Shown piece after piece: positions 35,366-43,788 of a DNA stretch of 64,000 bases; position 1 is the stretch's first letter; every line of letters starts with the position of its first letter. Source of the DNA: Tomitella fengzijianii (GTDB lineage Bacteria > Actinomycetota > Actinomycetes > Mycobacteriales > Mycobacteriaceae); NCBI RefSeq assembly GCF_007559025.1, contig NZ_CP041765.1, positions 1,236,679 through 1,300,678 on the forward strand. The letters are read 5' to 3'. Under the pieces are notes generated by a model. That model did not search any database and was not told where the DNA came from. It saw only the letters and a program-made list of their open reading frames with translations. Both the position numbers and the translations under genes were made by a program.

Positions 35366-36036
35366 ACCTGGCGGAATCCGCATGGCCCGAGGCCGCGGCG
35401 GACCTGCTGGTGGTGCCGGTCGGGTCCATGGAACAGCACGGCCCGCACCTGCCGCTCGACACCGACACCCGCATCGCCACCGCCGTCGCCGCGTCGCTGG
35501 GGCGGGTGGTCGCGCCCGCCATCGCCTACGGCGCCAGCGGCGAGCACGAACAGTTCCCCGGCACGGTGTCGATCGGCTCCGAGGCCCTGCGGCTGCTCCT
35601 CGTCGAATACGGGCGTTCGGCCTGCCGGTGGGCGCCGCGGATCGTCTTCGTCAACGGGCACGGCGGCAACGCCTCTGCGCTGGCGTCCGCGGTGAAGCTG
35701 CTGCGCTACGAGGGCCGCGACGCCGCATGGTGGACGCCGGTGATCCAGGACGGCGACGCCCACGCGGGCCGTACCGAGACGGCGATGATGCTGCACCTGG
35801 CGCCGGGATCGGTCCGGATGGGTGCGGCGGCCCCCGGGAACACGGCACCTGCCGGTGACCTGTGGCAGGCGATACGCGAGGGCGGCGTCGCCGCGGTGAG
35901 CGGGTCCGGCGTGCTCGGCGACCCCACGGCCGCGACCGCGGAGGAGGGGCGGCGGACCGTCGAAACCCTGTGCGCGGAGCTGCAGGCGGCGGTCGACGGG
36001 TGGAGCCCGGACGGGCACGGGAGGATCGCGGCGTGA
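35362..36036 (+). CDS. mftE: Mycofactocin peptidase, creatininase family
   Basis: MftE cuts the modified MftA to release the AHDP core (from the crosslinked Val-Tyr). The 224-residue protein is of the creatininase fold. Metal ligands are in VGSMEQHGPHLPLDTDTRIA (Glu, His, Asp), VNGHGGNASAL (His) and DAHAGRTETAMML (His, Glu). GTG 35362 overlaps the OYE2 stop (GTGA), and its own stop overlaps mftF. This unit is split from mftA-D by about 6 kb, with three unrelated genes in between. Confidence 0.93.
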   Translation: MNLAESAWPEAAADLLVVPVGSMEQHGPHLPLDTDTRIATAVAASLGRVVAPAIAYGASGEHEQFPGTVSIGSEALRLLLVEYGRSACRWAPRIVFVNGHGGNASALASAVKLLRYEGRDAAWWTPVIQDGDAHAGRTETAMMLHLAPGSVRMGAAAPGNTAPAGDLWQAIREGGVAAVSGSGVLGDPTAATAEEGRRTVETLCAELQAAVDGWSPDGHGRIAA

Positions 36037-37490
36037 GTGACGGACTCCCCATCGGTTTCCGCGTCCGCGTCGGTGCGTCGGTGCGCGTCCTCGACGGTGG
36101 CACGGCGCTGATCGGCGGCGCGCCCACCCGGCTGCTCCGGCTCAAGCCCCGTGCCGCCGAGCTGCTCGCGTCGGGGGAGCTGACGGTGGTCGACGCGGTG
36201 ACCGGCGCGCTGGCCCGCCGGCTGCTCGACGCCGGCATCGCCCACCCTGCCCTGTCGCCCGCCGACATCGGCCTGAGCGCGGAGCCGCTGCACGAGGTGA
36301 CGGTCGTGATCCCGGTGCACGACAACCAGCCGGGGATCGACCGGCTGCTGCGCGCACTCGTCGGCGTGCCGGTGATCGTCGTCGACGACGGCTCGCCGGC
36401 GCCGGTCCACGCTCCCGGCGCGCGGATCATCCGCCACGATGCGCCGCGCGGCCCGGCCGCCGCGCGCAACGCGGGGCTGGCCGCCTGCGATACCGCGCTC
36501 GTCGCGTTCCTCGACTCGGACACCGTCCCCCGGCCGGGCTGGCTGGACGCGCTGTCGGCGCACTTCACCGACCCGTCCGTCGCGCTCGCCGCGCCGCGCA
36601 TCACGGCGCTCGACGCCGCGGACGAGCCGGAGAATGCGTGGCCCGGTGCAGGCCTCACCCGTTACGAGGAGATCCGGTCGTCTTTGGACCTGGGCGCGGC
36701 GCCGGGCCCGGTGGTGCCCGGCACCCCGGTGTCATACGTGCCGAGCGCTGCGATGGTGGTGCGGCGGACGGCGATCACCGGCATCGCGACGGAAGTCTCC
36801 GCGGGCGGGGGTTTCGACGAGCGCATGCACGTGGCCGAGGACGTGGACCTGTGCTGGCGCCTGCACGAGGCGGGATGGCGGTTGCGCTACGACCCCGACG
36901 CGGAGGTGACGCACGAACACCGCACGCGGCTGCGCGGGTGGCTGGGGCGCAAGGCGTACTACGGGCTGGGGGCGGCGCCGCTCGCCGAGCGCCATCCGGG
37001 GGAGGTGGCGCCGCTGATCCTCGCCCCGTGGTCCGCGGTCGCGGGGGCCGCGGTGTTCACCGGTACGCGCGCCGGAGCGGGCGTCGCCGCCGTCGTCTCC
37101 GCCGGCGCGGGGGTGCGGATCGCGCGCACCCTGTCCGGGCTGCGGCATCCCGGGGGCACCGCGGCCCGACTGCTGGCTCTCGGTCTCGTGTCCGCGCTGT
37201 GGCAGCTGGCGCTGGGGGTGTGCCGGCACTACTGGCCGTTGGCGGTGATCGCCGCCGTGGTGTCGCCGCGCGCGCGGCGGGTCGTCGTGGCCACGGCCGT
37301 CGCCGAGGGGCTGGTCGATTGGTGCGAGCGTGACTTGCGGGGCGGGAACGGGCGGTGGCGGCGGCCGCGGCTCGACCCGCTGCGGTACGTGGTGTGCAAG
37401 CGGCTCGACGACGCGGGCTACGGGGCCGGCCTGTGGCTGGGCGCGATCCGTGCGCGCAGCGTCGCGGCGCTGCTCCCGCGGCGAGGGTGA
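36033..37490 (+). CDS. mftF: Mycofactocin glycosyltransferase
   Basis: MftF adds beta-1,4-glucose units to premycofactocin. The 485-residue protein starts with a PqqD-like region (residues ~10-75: GGAPTRLLRLKPRAAELLAS), then a family 2 glycosyltransferase domain: VTVVIPVHDNQPGIDRLLRA, VIVVDDGSPAP, the metal motif FLDSDTVPRPGWLD and FDERMHVAEDVDLCWRLHEA. The C-terminal third has hydrophobic segments, so it is probably membrane-bound. GTG 36033 overlaps the mftE stop. In mycobacteria mftG usually follows; here a GAF regulator follows instead. Confidence 0.92.
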   Translation: MSDGLPIGFRVRVGASVRVLDGGTALIGGAPTRLLRLKPRAAELLASGELTVVDAVTGALARRLLDAGIAHPALSPADIGLSAEPLHEVTVVIPVHDNQPGIDRLLRALVGVPVIVVDDGSPAPVHAPGARIIRHDAPRGPAAARNAGLAACDTALVAFLDSDTVPRPGWLDALSAHFTDPSVALAAPRITALDAADEPENAWPGAGLTRYEEIRSSLDLGAAPGPVVPGTPVSYVPSAAMVVRRTAITGIATEVSAGGGFDERMHVAEDVDLCWRLHEAGWRLRYDPDAEVTHEHRTRLRGWLGRKAYYGLGAAPLAERHPGEVAPLILAPWSAVAGAAVFTGTRAGAGVAAVVSAGAGVRIARTLSGLRHPGGTAARLLALGLVSALWQLALGVCRHYWPLAVIAAVVSPRARRVVVATAVAEGLVDWCERDLRGGNGRWRRPRLDPLRYVVCKRLDDAGYGAGLWLGAIRARSVAALLPRRG

Positions 37491-37514
37491 AGGCCTGCCA
37501 CGATTGCTCTCGTC

Positions 37515-37546
37515 CCTGTGACCACGATTACAGTGGTGGCCACAGG
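37515..37546. promoter_or_regulatory. Inverted repeat upstream of the GAF-domain regulator
   Basis: CCTGTGACCAC (37515-37525) faces GTGGTggCCACAGG (37533-37546), an inverted repeat with a 2-base bulge. It lies just before the AGGAAGGAGG site (37544-37553) of the GAF regulator gene and could be an autoregulatory operator. It would sit near the transcript start. Confidence 0.5.
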
Positions 37547-37559
37547 AAGGAGGGCGACG

Positions 37560-39011
37560 GTGGCGGCGGATACGGAATCCGGCAATGACGCGGCACCCGG
37601 AGTCGGCGGGCGCGCGGGGGGATGGGTCGCGCTGCGCCCGGGGGAGGACGCCGCGGCGGTGGCCCGGCGGCTCGGCGAGGCCCATGAGCGGTTCGTCACC
37701 CGCCGGACAGGGGTCGCAGGCGGCGATGCGGCGGACGCGGACGGCGACGCGCAGTCCGACGGCGACGTCCGCGCAGTGGTCCTGGAGTCGTGGGAACGGA
37801 GCAGGCGCAGCGGGGTCGACCCGGAGGCCACCGGCGCTAGCCTGGCGCTGACCGGGGCGGACCTGCGCGAATATCGGTCCGCCCACCCGCTGTCCACGAT
37901 GCTTCCGGTGGTGCGTCGGCTACTCGTCGAGGATGCTGTCGATTCCGGCCTGCTCGTCGCGATCAGCGACTCGCTGGGGCGCCTGCTGTGGGTGGAAGGC
38001 GACGCGTCGATGCGTGATCGTGCCGCGGACATGGCCTTCGCCGAGGGTGCCGACTGGAGCGAGGCGACCATCGGCACCAACGCCCCCGGCACCTCGCTGG
38101 CGTTGGATCACTGCGTCCAGCTGTTCGGCGCCGAGCACTTCGCGCGCCCCGCCCGGCGGTGGAGTTGCGCCGCCGCGCCGGTGCACGACCCGGCCACCGG
38201 GGCGATCCTGGGCTCCATCGACATCACCGGAGGCATGCGGGTGGCCGCCCCCGAGGTCCTGACACTGGTGCGGGCGACGGTGGCGGCGGCGGAAGCCGAA
38301 CTGCGCCTGCATGCGGTGGCGGGCGGCGGCGCGGAGCAGCCCGGTGCGCCGTCGGTAGACGGCGGGCTGGCGACGTTCCCCGGAGCGGACGCGCCGGCCG
38401 CGCGCCGGTTGCGGGTGCTCGGCCGCGACCGGCCCACGCTGCGCCACGCCGGCGGCGAGCTTCGACTCAGCCCCCGGCACGCCGAGATCCTGGTGTTGCT
38501 CACCGAATACCCCGACGGGATGGGTGCAGAGCAGCTCGCCGTGCAACTCGACGAGCGGTCCCTGGACTCGGTGACGGTGCGCGCCGAGATGTCACGGCTC
38601 CGCCGGGTGCTGGGCGTGGACACCGTCGCCTCGCGTCCGTACCGGCTGACCGGCGAGGTGCTGACAGACGTGATGGCGGTCCGCGGCGCGTTGGGCAGGG
38701 GGGACGTGGCCGGTGCGTTGCGCCTCTACCGCGGCCCGGTGCTGCCGGATTCGCTGGCTCCCGGGGTGTCGGACGTGCGGGATTCCGTCGACGCGCGCAT
38801 GCGTGAGGCGGTGCTCCGCAGCGGAGACCCGTCGCTGGTGCAGCGGTGGGCCACGACGTCGAGCGGCCGGGACGATCAGGCCGTCTGGCAGTCCCTCGTC
38901 GCCGCATTCCCCGTCGGCTCTCCTGCTTTCGTGCAGGCCAAGGCGCATGCGGACCTGCTGGAGCGCCGATTCGGCCGCGCTGCAACCCGGTTGCAACGTC
39001 CGCGCGCCTAG
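37560..39011 (+). CDS. GAF-domain transcriptional regulator with winged-helix C-terminus
   Basis: This is a 483-residue regulator upstream of an aldehyde dehydrogenase. Residues ~90-265 carry an AcoR-like GAF sensor (AISDSLGRLLWVEGDASMRD; ADWSEATIGTNAPGTSLALD; GAILGSIDITGGMRVAAPEV). There is no sigma-54 ATPase domain. Residues ~300-380 form a winged-helix/OmpR-like DNA-binding domain (LRLSPRHAEILVLLTEYPDG; SVTVRAEMSRLRRVLGVDTV). GTG 37560 is chosen because AGGAAGGAGG ends 6 bases before it; an in-frame GTG at 37518 lacks a site. Likely targets are the adjacent aldehyde dehydrogenase and itself; palindromes lie upstream of both. Confidence 0.82.
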   Translation: MAADTESGNDAAPGVGGRAGGWVALRPGEDAAAVARRLGEAHERFVTRRTGVAGGDAADADGDAQSDGDVRAVVLESWERSRRSGVDPEATGASLALTGADLREYRSAHPLSTMLPVVRRLLVEDAVDSGLLVAISDSLGRLLWVEGDASMRDRAADMAFAEGADWSEATIGTNAPGTSLALDHCVQLFGAEHFARPARRWSCAAAPVHDPATGAILGSIDITGGMRVAAPEVLTLVRATVAAAEAELRLHAVAGGGAEQPGAPSVDGGLATFPGADAPAARRLRVLGRDRPTLRHAGGELRLSPRHAEILVLLTEYPDGMGAEQLAVQLDERSLDSVTVRAEMSRLRRVLGVDTVASRPYRLTGEVLTDVMAVRGALGRGDVAGALRLYRGPVLPDSLAPGVSDVRDSVDARMREAVLRSGDPSLVQRWATTSSGRDDQAVWQSLVAAFPVGSPAFVQAKAHADLLERRFGRAATRLQRPRA

Positions 39012-39020
39012 TGTCGTGAA

Positions 39021-39045
39021 TCACACCCGGTCGGCCGGGTGGTGA
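39021..39045. promoter_or_regulatory. Inverted repeat upstream of the aldehyde dehydrogenase gene
   Basis: TCACACCCGG (39021-39030) faces CCGGGTGGTGA (39035-39045), an imperfect palindrome about 23 bases before the ATG. It lies directly after the GAF regulator's stop and is a candidate operator or early terminator. It shares GTGGT/ACCAC-type sequence with the repeat ahead of the regulator gene. Confidence 0.45.
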
Positions 39046-39067
39046 ACACGAACCAAAGGAGTGCGCG

Positions 39068-40591
39068 ATGACCGTGTATGCCCGCCCCGGTGCACCGGAT
39101 GCTGTGATGTCCTTCCAGTCCCGCTACGACAACTGGATCGGCGGCACCTGGACCGCCCCGGTGGGCGGCGAGTACTTCGAGAACACCACGCCGGTCACCG
39201 GTCAGGCATTCTGCGAGGTCGCACGGTCCGGCGCCGCCGACGTGGATCTGGCGCTGGACGCCGCCCACGCCGCCGCCCCCGCCTGGGGCAAGTCCACCGC
39301 CGCCGAGCGGGCGCGGGTGCTCAACAGCATCGCCGACCGCATGGAGGCGAACCTCGAGTCGATCGCCGTCGCCGAGTCGTGGGACAACGGCAAGCCGATC
39401 CGCGAGACGCTCAACGCGGACATCCCGCTCGCCATCGATCACTTCCGGTACTTCGCCGGCGCGATCCGCGCGCAGGAGGGCTCGCTCTCGCAGATCGACG
39501 AGGACACCGTGGCGTACCACTTCCACGAGCCGCTGGGCGTGGTCGGCCAGATCATCCCGTGGAACTTCCCGATCCTCATGGCCACCTGGAAGCTGGCGCC
39601 CGCGCTCGCGGCCGGCAACGCCATCGTGATGAAGCCGGCCGAGCAGACCCCGGCGTCGATCATGCACCTGATCTCCATCATCGGCGACCTGCTGCCGGAC
39701 GGCGTCCTCAACATCGTCAACGGCTTCGGCACCGAGACGGGCAAGCCGCTGGCGTCCAGCAATCGCATCGCCAAGGTGGCGTTCACGGGCGAGACCACCA
39801 CGGGCCGGCTGATCATGCAGTACGCCAGCCAGAACCTCATCCCGGTCACGCTCGAGCTGGGCGGCAAGAGCCCCAACATCTTCTTCGACGACGTCCTGGC
39901 CAAGGCTGACGCGTACCAGGACAAGGCGCTCGAGGGGTTCACGATGTTCGCCCTCAACCAGGGCGAGGTGTGCACCTGCCCGTCGCGGTCGCTCATCCAG
40001 AACACCATCTACGACGAGTTCCTGGAGCTCGCGGCCATCCGGACCAAGGCGGTGCGTCAGGGCGACCCGCTCGACACCGAGACGATGATCGGTGCGCAGG
40101 CCTCGAACGACCAGTTCGAGAAGATCCTGTCCTACATCGACATCGGCAAGGCCGAGGGCGCCAAGGTGATCACCGGCGGCGAGCGGTCCGACCTGGGCGG
40201 CGACCTGTCCGGCGGCTACTACATCCAGCCGACCGTGTTCGCGGGCTCCAACGACATGCGGATCTTCCAGGAGGAGATCTTCGGCCCCGTCGTCTCGGTC
40301 ACCTCGTTCACCGACTACGACGACGCCATCCGCATCGCCAACGACACCCTCTACGGGCTGGGCGCCGGCGTCTGGTCGCGCAACGGCTCCACCGCCTACC
40401 GTGCGGGCCGCGACATCCAGGCGGGGCGCGTGTGGACCAACACCTACCACCAGTACCCGGCGCACGCGGCGTTCGGCGGGTACAAGCAGTCGGGCTTCGG
40501 CCGGGAGAACCACCGCATGATGCTCGACCACTACCAGCAGACGAAGAACCTGCTCGTCTCCTACGCGGAAGGTGCGCAGGGCTTCTTCTGA
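39068..40591 (+). CDS. Aldehyde dehydrogenase (NAD-dependent, ThcA-like)
   Basis: This is a 507-residue aldehyde dehydrogenase. It shows the NAD site [19 protein letters not shown], the catalytic Glu in [16 protein letters not shown] and the nucleophile Cys in [16 protein letters not shown]. The C-terminus ([20 protein letters not shown]-type, shown without its first residues) is that of the acetaldehyde/ThcA-like group. It would oxidise the aldehyde made by the mycofactocin-linked alcohol dehydrogenases to the acid. The start ATG 39068 follows AAAGGAG. It lies between its probable regulator and a DUF779 gene that regularly accompanies this dehydrogenase group, and a perfect hairpin follows. 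Confidence 0.9.
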   Translation: MTVYARPGAPDAVMSFQSRYDNWIGGTWTAPVGGEYFENTTPVTGQAFCEVARSGAADVDLALDAAHAAAPAWGKSTAAERARVLNSIADRMEANLESIAVAESWDNGKPIRETLNADIPLAIDHFRYFAGAIRAQEGSLSQIDEDTVAYHFHEPLGVVGQIIPWNFPILMATWKLAPALAAGNAIVMKPAEQTPASIMHLISIIGDLLPDGVLNIVNGFGTETGKPLASSNRIAKVAFTGETTTGRLIMQYASQNLIPVTLELGGKSPNIFFDDVLAKADAYQDKALEGFTMFALNQGEVCTCPSRSLIQNTIYDEFLELAAIRTKAVRQGDPLDTETMIGAQASNDQFEKILSYIDIGKAEGAKVITGGERSDLGGDLSGGYYIQPTVFAGSNDMRIFQEEIFGPVVSVTSFTDYDDAIRIANDTLYGLGAGVWSRNGSTAYRAGRDIQAGRVWTNTYHQYPAHAAFGGYKQSGFGRENHRMMLDHYQQTKNLLVSYAEGAQGFF

Positions 40592-40598
40592 CCGTCTT

Positions 40599-40636
40599 CC
40601 CCGGCCGCCGCATCCCCCCTCCTGCGGCGGCCGGGG
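40599..40636 (+). terminator. Perfect 14-bp hairpin after the aldehyde dehydrogenase
   Basis: CCCCGGCCGCCGCA (40599-40612) pairs perfectly with TGCGGCGGCCGGGG (40623-40636) around a 10-base loop, 7 bases past the stop. It would end or attenuate the aldehyde dehydrogenase transcript before the DUF779 gene. Confidence 0.75.
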
Positions 40637-40729
40637 ACTCCGACACCGGTGCGGGGGACATGTGCTGAGGCCGTCCCCCGCACCGGAACCAGACCGACCT
40701 GGAATGCACCCGGATCCGAGGACCAGCCG

Positions 40730-41254
40730 ATGATCGCACCTCCGCGCGTGGCCGCCACGGTCGCCGCCCGAGACCTGCTGTGCAGCCTGCGCCGCCGGCA
40801 CGGTCCGCTCATGCTCCACCAGTCCGGCGGCTGCTGCGACGGGTCCTCGCCGATGTGCTACGGCGCCGGGGAGTTCCTGGTGGGCGACCGCGACGTCCTC
40901 CTTGGGGAGCTCGACCTGGCGGCGGAGCCCGGTGTGGTTCCGGCCGCGCGCCCCATCGGCGAGAACGCCGTGGCCGTGTGGATCTCCGGGCCGCAGTTCG
41001 CGGCGTGGCAGCACACCCAGCTGATCCTCGACGTGGTCGCCGGGCGCGGCGGAGGCTTCAGCCTGGAGGCGCCCGAGGGCGTCCGGTTCCTCACCCGCTC
41101 GCGCCCGTTCACGCAGGCGGAGCTGCGGGCGTTGACCGACGCGCCGCCGCTGACCGGGGCCCAGGTGGAGGCGGGGGACGTCCCGCCGGCGCCTGGGCTC
41201 CCCGTGGTGGTGGAGGACGCCGCCGACGCTGGGTCAGCCTGCGGGTTCCGCTAG
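40730..41254 (+). CDS. DUF779 protein next to aldehyde dehydrogenase
   Basis: This is a 174-residue DUF779 protein. The conserved cysteine motif is HQSGGCCDGSSPMCY (residues ~31-45), followed by HTQLILDVVAGRGGGFSLEA and a core ending LTRSRPF. The family commonly lies next to NAD aldehyde dehydrogenases of the acetaldehyde type, and its function is not established. The three closely spaced Cys suggest metal binding or a thiol role. The C-terminal ~45 residues (TDAPPLTGAQVEAGDVPPAP) go beyond the usual domain. The start ATG 40730 follows GAGGA. Confidence 0.82.
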   Translation: MIAPPRVAATVAARDLLCSLRRRHGPLMLHQSGGCCDGSSPMCYGAGEFLVGDRDVLLGELDLAAEPGVVPAARPIGENAVAVWISGPQFAAWQHTQLILDVVAGRGGGFSLEAPEGVRFLTRSRPFTQAELRALTDAPPLTGAQVEAGDVPPAPGLPVVVEDAADAGSACGFR

Positions 41255-41293
41255 CGCGCGTTCCTGTGCTGGCCCGGCCGAGCGCCTCCTGCA

Positions 41294-41344
41294 CAGCCCG
41301 AGCGCCTGATCGCGCCATCCCGGCGGGAAACGGTGCTCGGACTG
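41294..41344. repeat. Palindromic element between DUF779 and phospholipase genes
   Basis: CAGCCCGAGCGCC (41294-41306) faces GGTGCTCGGACTG (41332-41344) as an imperfect inverted repeat. Just upstream, CCGAGCGCCTCCTGCAC occurs as a partial extra copy. The core is the same as at 880, 19731 and 31882. It lies after a gene end in a tandem arrangement. Confidence 0.6.
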
Positions 41345-41459
41345 TCCGGTATTCCATGAATTGACGGAACCCGGCGCGGCGGGAGCGGGGGACGCGGATA
41401 CTGCGTGCATCACGCGATCCGCTGTCGATCAGGCGAACCGCCCGATCAAGGAGCCGCCC

Positions 41460-43010
41460 ATGCCTCAGGGCCCGTTCGCAGGAATGTCCCGCCGCGAGTT
41501 CCTCGCCAAGGTGACCGCGGCGGGCGGGATGGCGGTGCTGACATCATGGGCCGGCCCCGTCATCGAGCGCGCCTACGCCGCGGACCCGGCCGGGACGGGG
41601 TCGCTGGACGACATCGAGCACATCGTGCTGCTGATGAACGAGAACCGCTCGTTCGACCACTATTTCGGCACCCTGTCGGGAGTGCGCGGATTCGGCGATC
41701 CGTCCCCGGCGTGGAACCAGTACGGATTCCAGCCGGGCGTGGGGCCCACCCCCGACGGCTACGTCAACCCGTTCCGCCTGGACACCAACCGGGGCCCGGC
41801 GCTCGACGGCGAGTGCATCAACGATCCCACCCACAGCTGGGGTGCGCAGCACCGCGCCTGGAACGGCGGTGCCATGGACCGGTGGATCCCCGAGCACATC
41901 GCCGCGGAGGGGCCCGCCAACGGCCCGGCCACCATGGGCTACTACACCCGCGCGGACCTTCCGGTGCACTACGACCTGGCCGACGCCTTCACCATCTGCG
42001 ACAACTACTACTGCTCGGTGATGGGCCCCACCGACCCCAACCGGCTGTACTGGATGAGCGGCACCATCGACCCCGACGGGACGCACGGCGGGCCGCTGGT
42101 GAAGACGCCGTACCTCATCCCCCAGAACACCTACAGCTGGCGCACCATGCCGGAGAATCTCGAGGAGGCCGGGGTCTCCTGGAAGATCTACAACAACAGG
42201 GATCTGGGTCCGGTGTCGGCCGTGGTGCTCGACGGCATGATGGGGTGTTTCCGCCAGGCCGCGGATCCCGCGTCGGTGCTCGCCCGCAAGGGCAAGGATC
42301 CGACCTATCCGGACGGGTTCCGCGACGACGTGGAGAACGACCGCCTTCCCGCGGTGTCGTGGCTGATCCCGCGCCTGCTCGACTGCGAGCACCCCGCGCT
42401 GCCCCCGGCGCTGGGCGCCACCGGACTGCTGATGGCCCTCGACATCCTCACCGCCAACCCCGCGGTGTGGGAGAAGACGGCGCTCATCGTCAGTTACGAC
42501 GAGAACGGCGGCTTCTTCGACCACGTCGCCCCACCCACCCCGCCGCCCGGCACCCCCGGGGAGTACCTCACGGTGCCTCTTGGCGGGGTGGACGATGCCG
42601 ACGGCATCGCGGGGCCGATCGGGCTCGGGTTCCGCGTGCCGGGGCTGGTGATCTCGCCGTACAGTCGCGGAGGCCTGGTCTCCTCCGAGGTGTTCGACCA
42701 CACCTCGCAGTTGCGGCTCATCGAGCGCCGGTTCGGGGTGGACGTGCCCAACCTGACGCCGTGGCGCCGGTCCACCTGCGGCGACATGACCTCGGCGTTC
42801 AACTTCGCGGGCAGGCCCGATCCCACGGTGCCGCAGATGTTCGACGGCTACAGCCGGGTGGGGCCCGCAGTGCTGCAGTGCGGCGGCAGCATGGGGCTCG
42901 GGTTCGTCAACATGGGCGCCTCGTACCCGGTGCCGCCGAACAGCATGCCGGTGCAGGAGCCGGGCGCGCGGGGCAGGCCGTCGGGTATGTCGCGGCCCGC
43001 ACCCGCCTGA
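41460..43010 (+). CDS. Tat-exported phospholipase C family protein
   Basis: This is a 516-residue alkaline-phosphatase-superfamily phosphoesterase of the bacterial phospholipase C type. The N-terminus has a twin-arginine signal (MSRREFLAKVTAAGGMAVLT) followed by a cleavable region ending AYAADPA. The mature part has the metal-binding start IEHIVLLMNENRSFDHYFGT, then NYYCSVMGPTDPNRLYWMSG and SYDENGGFFDHVAPPTPPPG with further ligands. It is exported folded and would hydrolyse phospholipids or other phosphate esters outside the membrane. The start ATG 41460 follows AAGGAG. It stands alone between palindromic repeats. Confidence 0.88.
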   Translation: MPQGPFAGMSRREFLAKVTAAGGMAVLTSWAGPVIERAYAADPAGTGSLDDIEHIVLLMNENRSFDHYFGTLSGVRGFGDPSPAWNQYGFQPGVGPTPDGYVNPFRLDTNRGPALDGECINDPTHSWGAQHRAWNGGAMDRWIPEHIAAEGPANGPATMGYYTRADLPVHYDLADAFTICDNYYCSVMGPTDPNRLYWMSGTIDPDGTHGGPLVKTPYLIPQNTYSWRTMPENLEEAGVSWKIYNNRDLGPVSAVVLDGMMGCFRQAADPASVLARKGKDPTYPDGFRDDVENDRLPAVSWLIPRLLDCEHPALPPALGATGLLMALDILTANPAVWEKTALIVSYDENGGFFDHVAPPTPPPGTPGEYLTVPLGGVDDADGIAGPIGLGFRVPGLVISPYSRGGLVSSEVFDHTSQLRLIERRFGVDVPNLTPWRRSTCGDMTSAFNFAGRPDPTVPQMFDGYSRVGPAVLQCGGSMGLGFVNMGASYPVPPNSMPVQEPGARGRPSGMSRPAPA

Positions 43011-43041
43011 TCCCGCACCCGGATGACCTGCGCCCGCGCAT

Positions 43042-43112
43042 CGATCCGCGCACCCCTTGTGCATTCCGCGCGCGTGATCGCGCGGTCCCCGCGGGAAACG
43101 GTGCCCGGATCG
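43042..43112. repeat. Degenerate palindromic element after the phospholipase gene
   Basis: CGATCCGCGCACC (43042-43054) faces GGTGCCCGGATCG (43100-43112) with one mismatch. The segment GCGGGAAACGGTGC matches the 3' arm of the element at 41.3 kb (GCGGGAAACGGTGC), so the two share more than chance. It separates convergent genes. Confidence 0.55.
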
Positions 43113-43126
43113 GTGGCAGGCCCGAC

Positions 43127-43642
43127 TCAGGCGAGGAACACCGCCAGGTCCGTGCGCATGGTGGCGGGGTCCGCATCGGGCGTCGGCTCGGTCACGTACA
43201 CCTCGAAGAACCGCGTGGTGGGCGTGTGGCCGGCCGACGCGACATCGCCCATGAACCGTCCCCACGCGTCGCCCAGGCCGTCGTACGAGCCCAGGTGGCT
43301 GGTGGCCGCCACGCGGCCGGCGGGGATCGACGACGCGACCACGGTGTGCCCGTCGCCCAGGTCCAGCGACTCCGTGAGCGGCGCGGTGACGGGGACGCCG
43401 ACCGCCATGTCGACGGTGTCGGTGGGCACGCGCGTGTGCATCGCCAGCGCCGGGCCGGCCGGTGCCGTGCCCGCGGAGGCGAGTGCGGGGAACAGTTCCG
43501 AGAAGACCGCGTCCATCAGCTCGGGCATGCGGGCCATCGGATAGTCGCGGACCTCCACGACGGCCAGCGGCACGTCGGGGCCGTCGAAGATCACGACGCC
43601 GTCGTAGGCGTCGGCGGGGAAGTACGGATGCGATGCGGTCAT
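43127..43642 (-). CDS. GyrI-like small-molecule-binding protein
   Basis: This 171-residue protein resembles the GyrI-like/AraC effector-binding fold: VPLAVVEVRDYPMARMPELM, MAVGVPVTAPLTESLDLGDG, ASSIPAGRVAATSHLGSYDG and RFFEVYVTEPTPDADPATMR, with the typical Gly-x-Tyr-x-x-Leu pocket after HLGSY. Such proteins bind hydrophobic or cationic ligands. The start ATG 43642 follows GGAAGGAA. An AraC regulator lies upstream on the same strand and may control it. Confidence 0.75.
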   Translation of the reverse strand: MTASHPYFPADAYDGVVIFDGPDVPLAVVEVRDYPMARMPELMDAVFSELFPALASAGTAPAGPALAMHTRVPTDTVDMAVGVPVTAPLTESLDLGDGHTVVASSIPAGRVAATSHLGSYDGLGDAWGRFMGDVASAGHTPTTRFFEVYVTEPTPDADPATMRTDLAVFLA

Positions 43643-43788
43643 GGCCGGTTCCTTCCTGGGGCGGGGTGCGTGCGGGTATGGAGACCGGGCGGTTCCGCGG
43701 GAATCATCGCGGTCCTTCGGCGAGCCGGTGGTTTTTCGGTGCCTCAGCCGCGAAGGTCCACCGGAGAACCACCAACTCGGCGGCGTGG

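Noticed and set aside
43643-43788. Operator or terminator between the GyrI-like and AraC genes
   Set aside because: GGTGGTT/AACCACC pieces near 43728 and 43775 are inverted but the arms are short and widely spaced; too weak to list as a feature.
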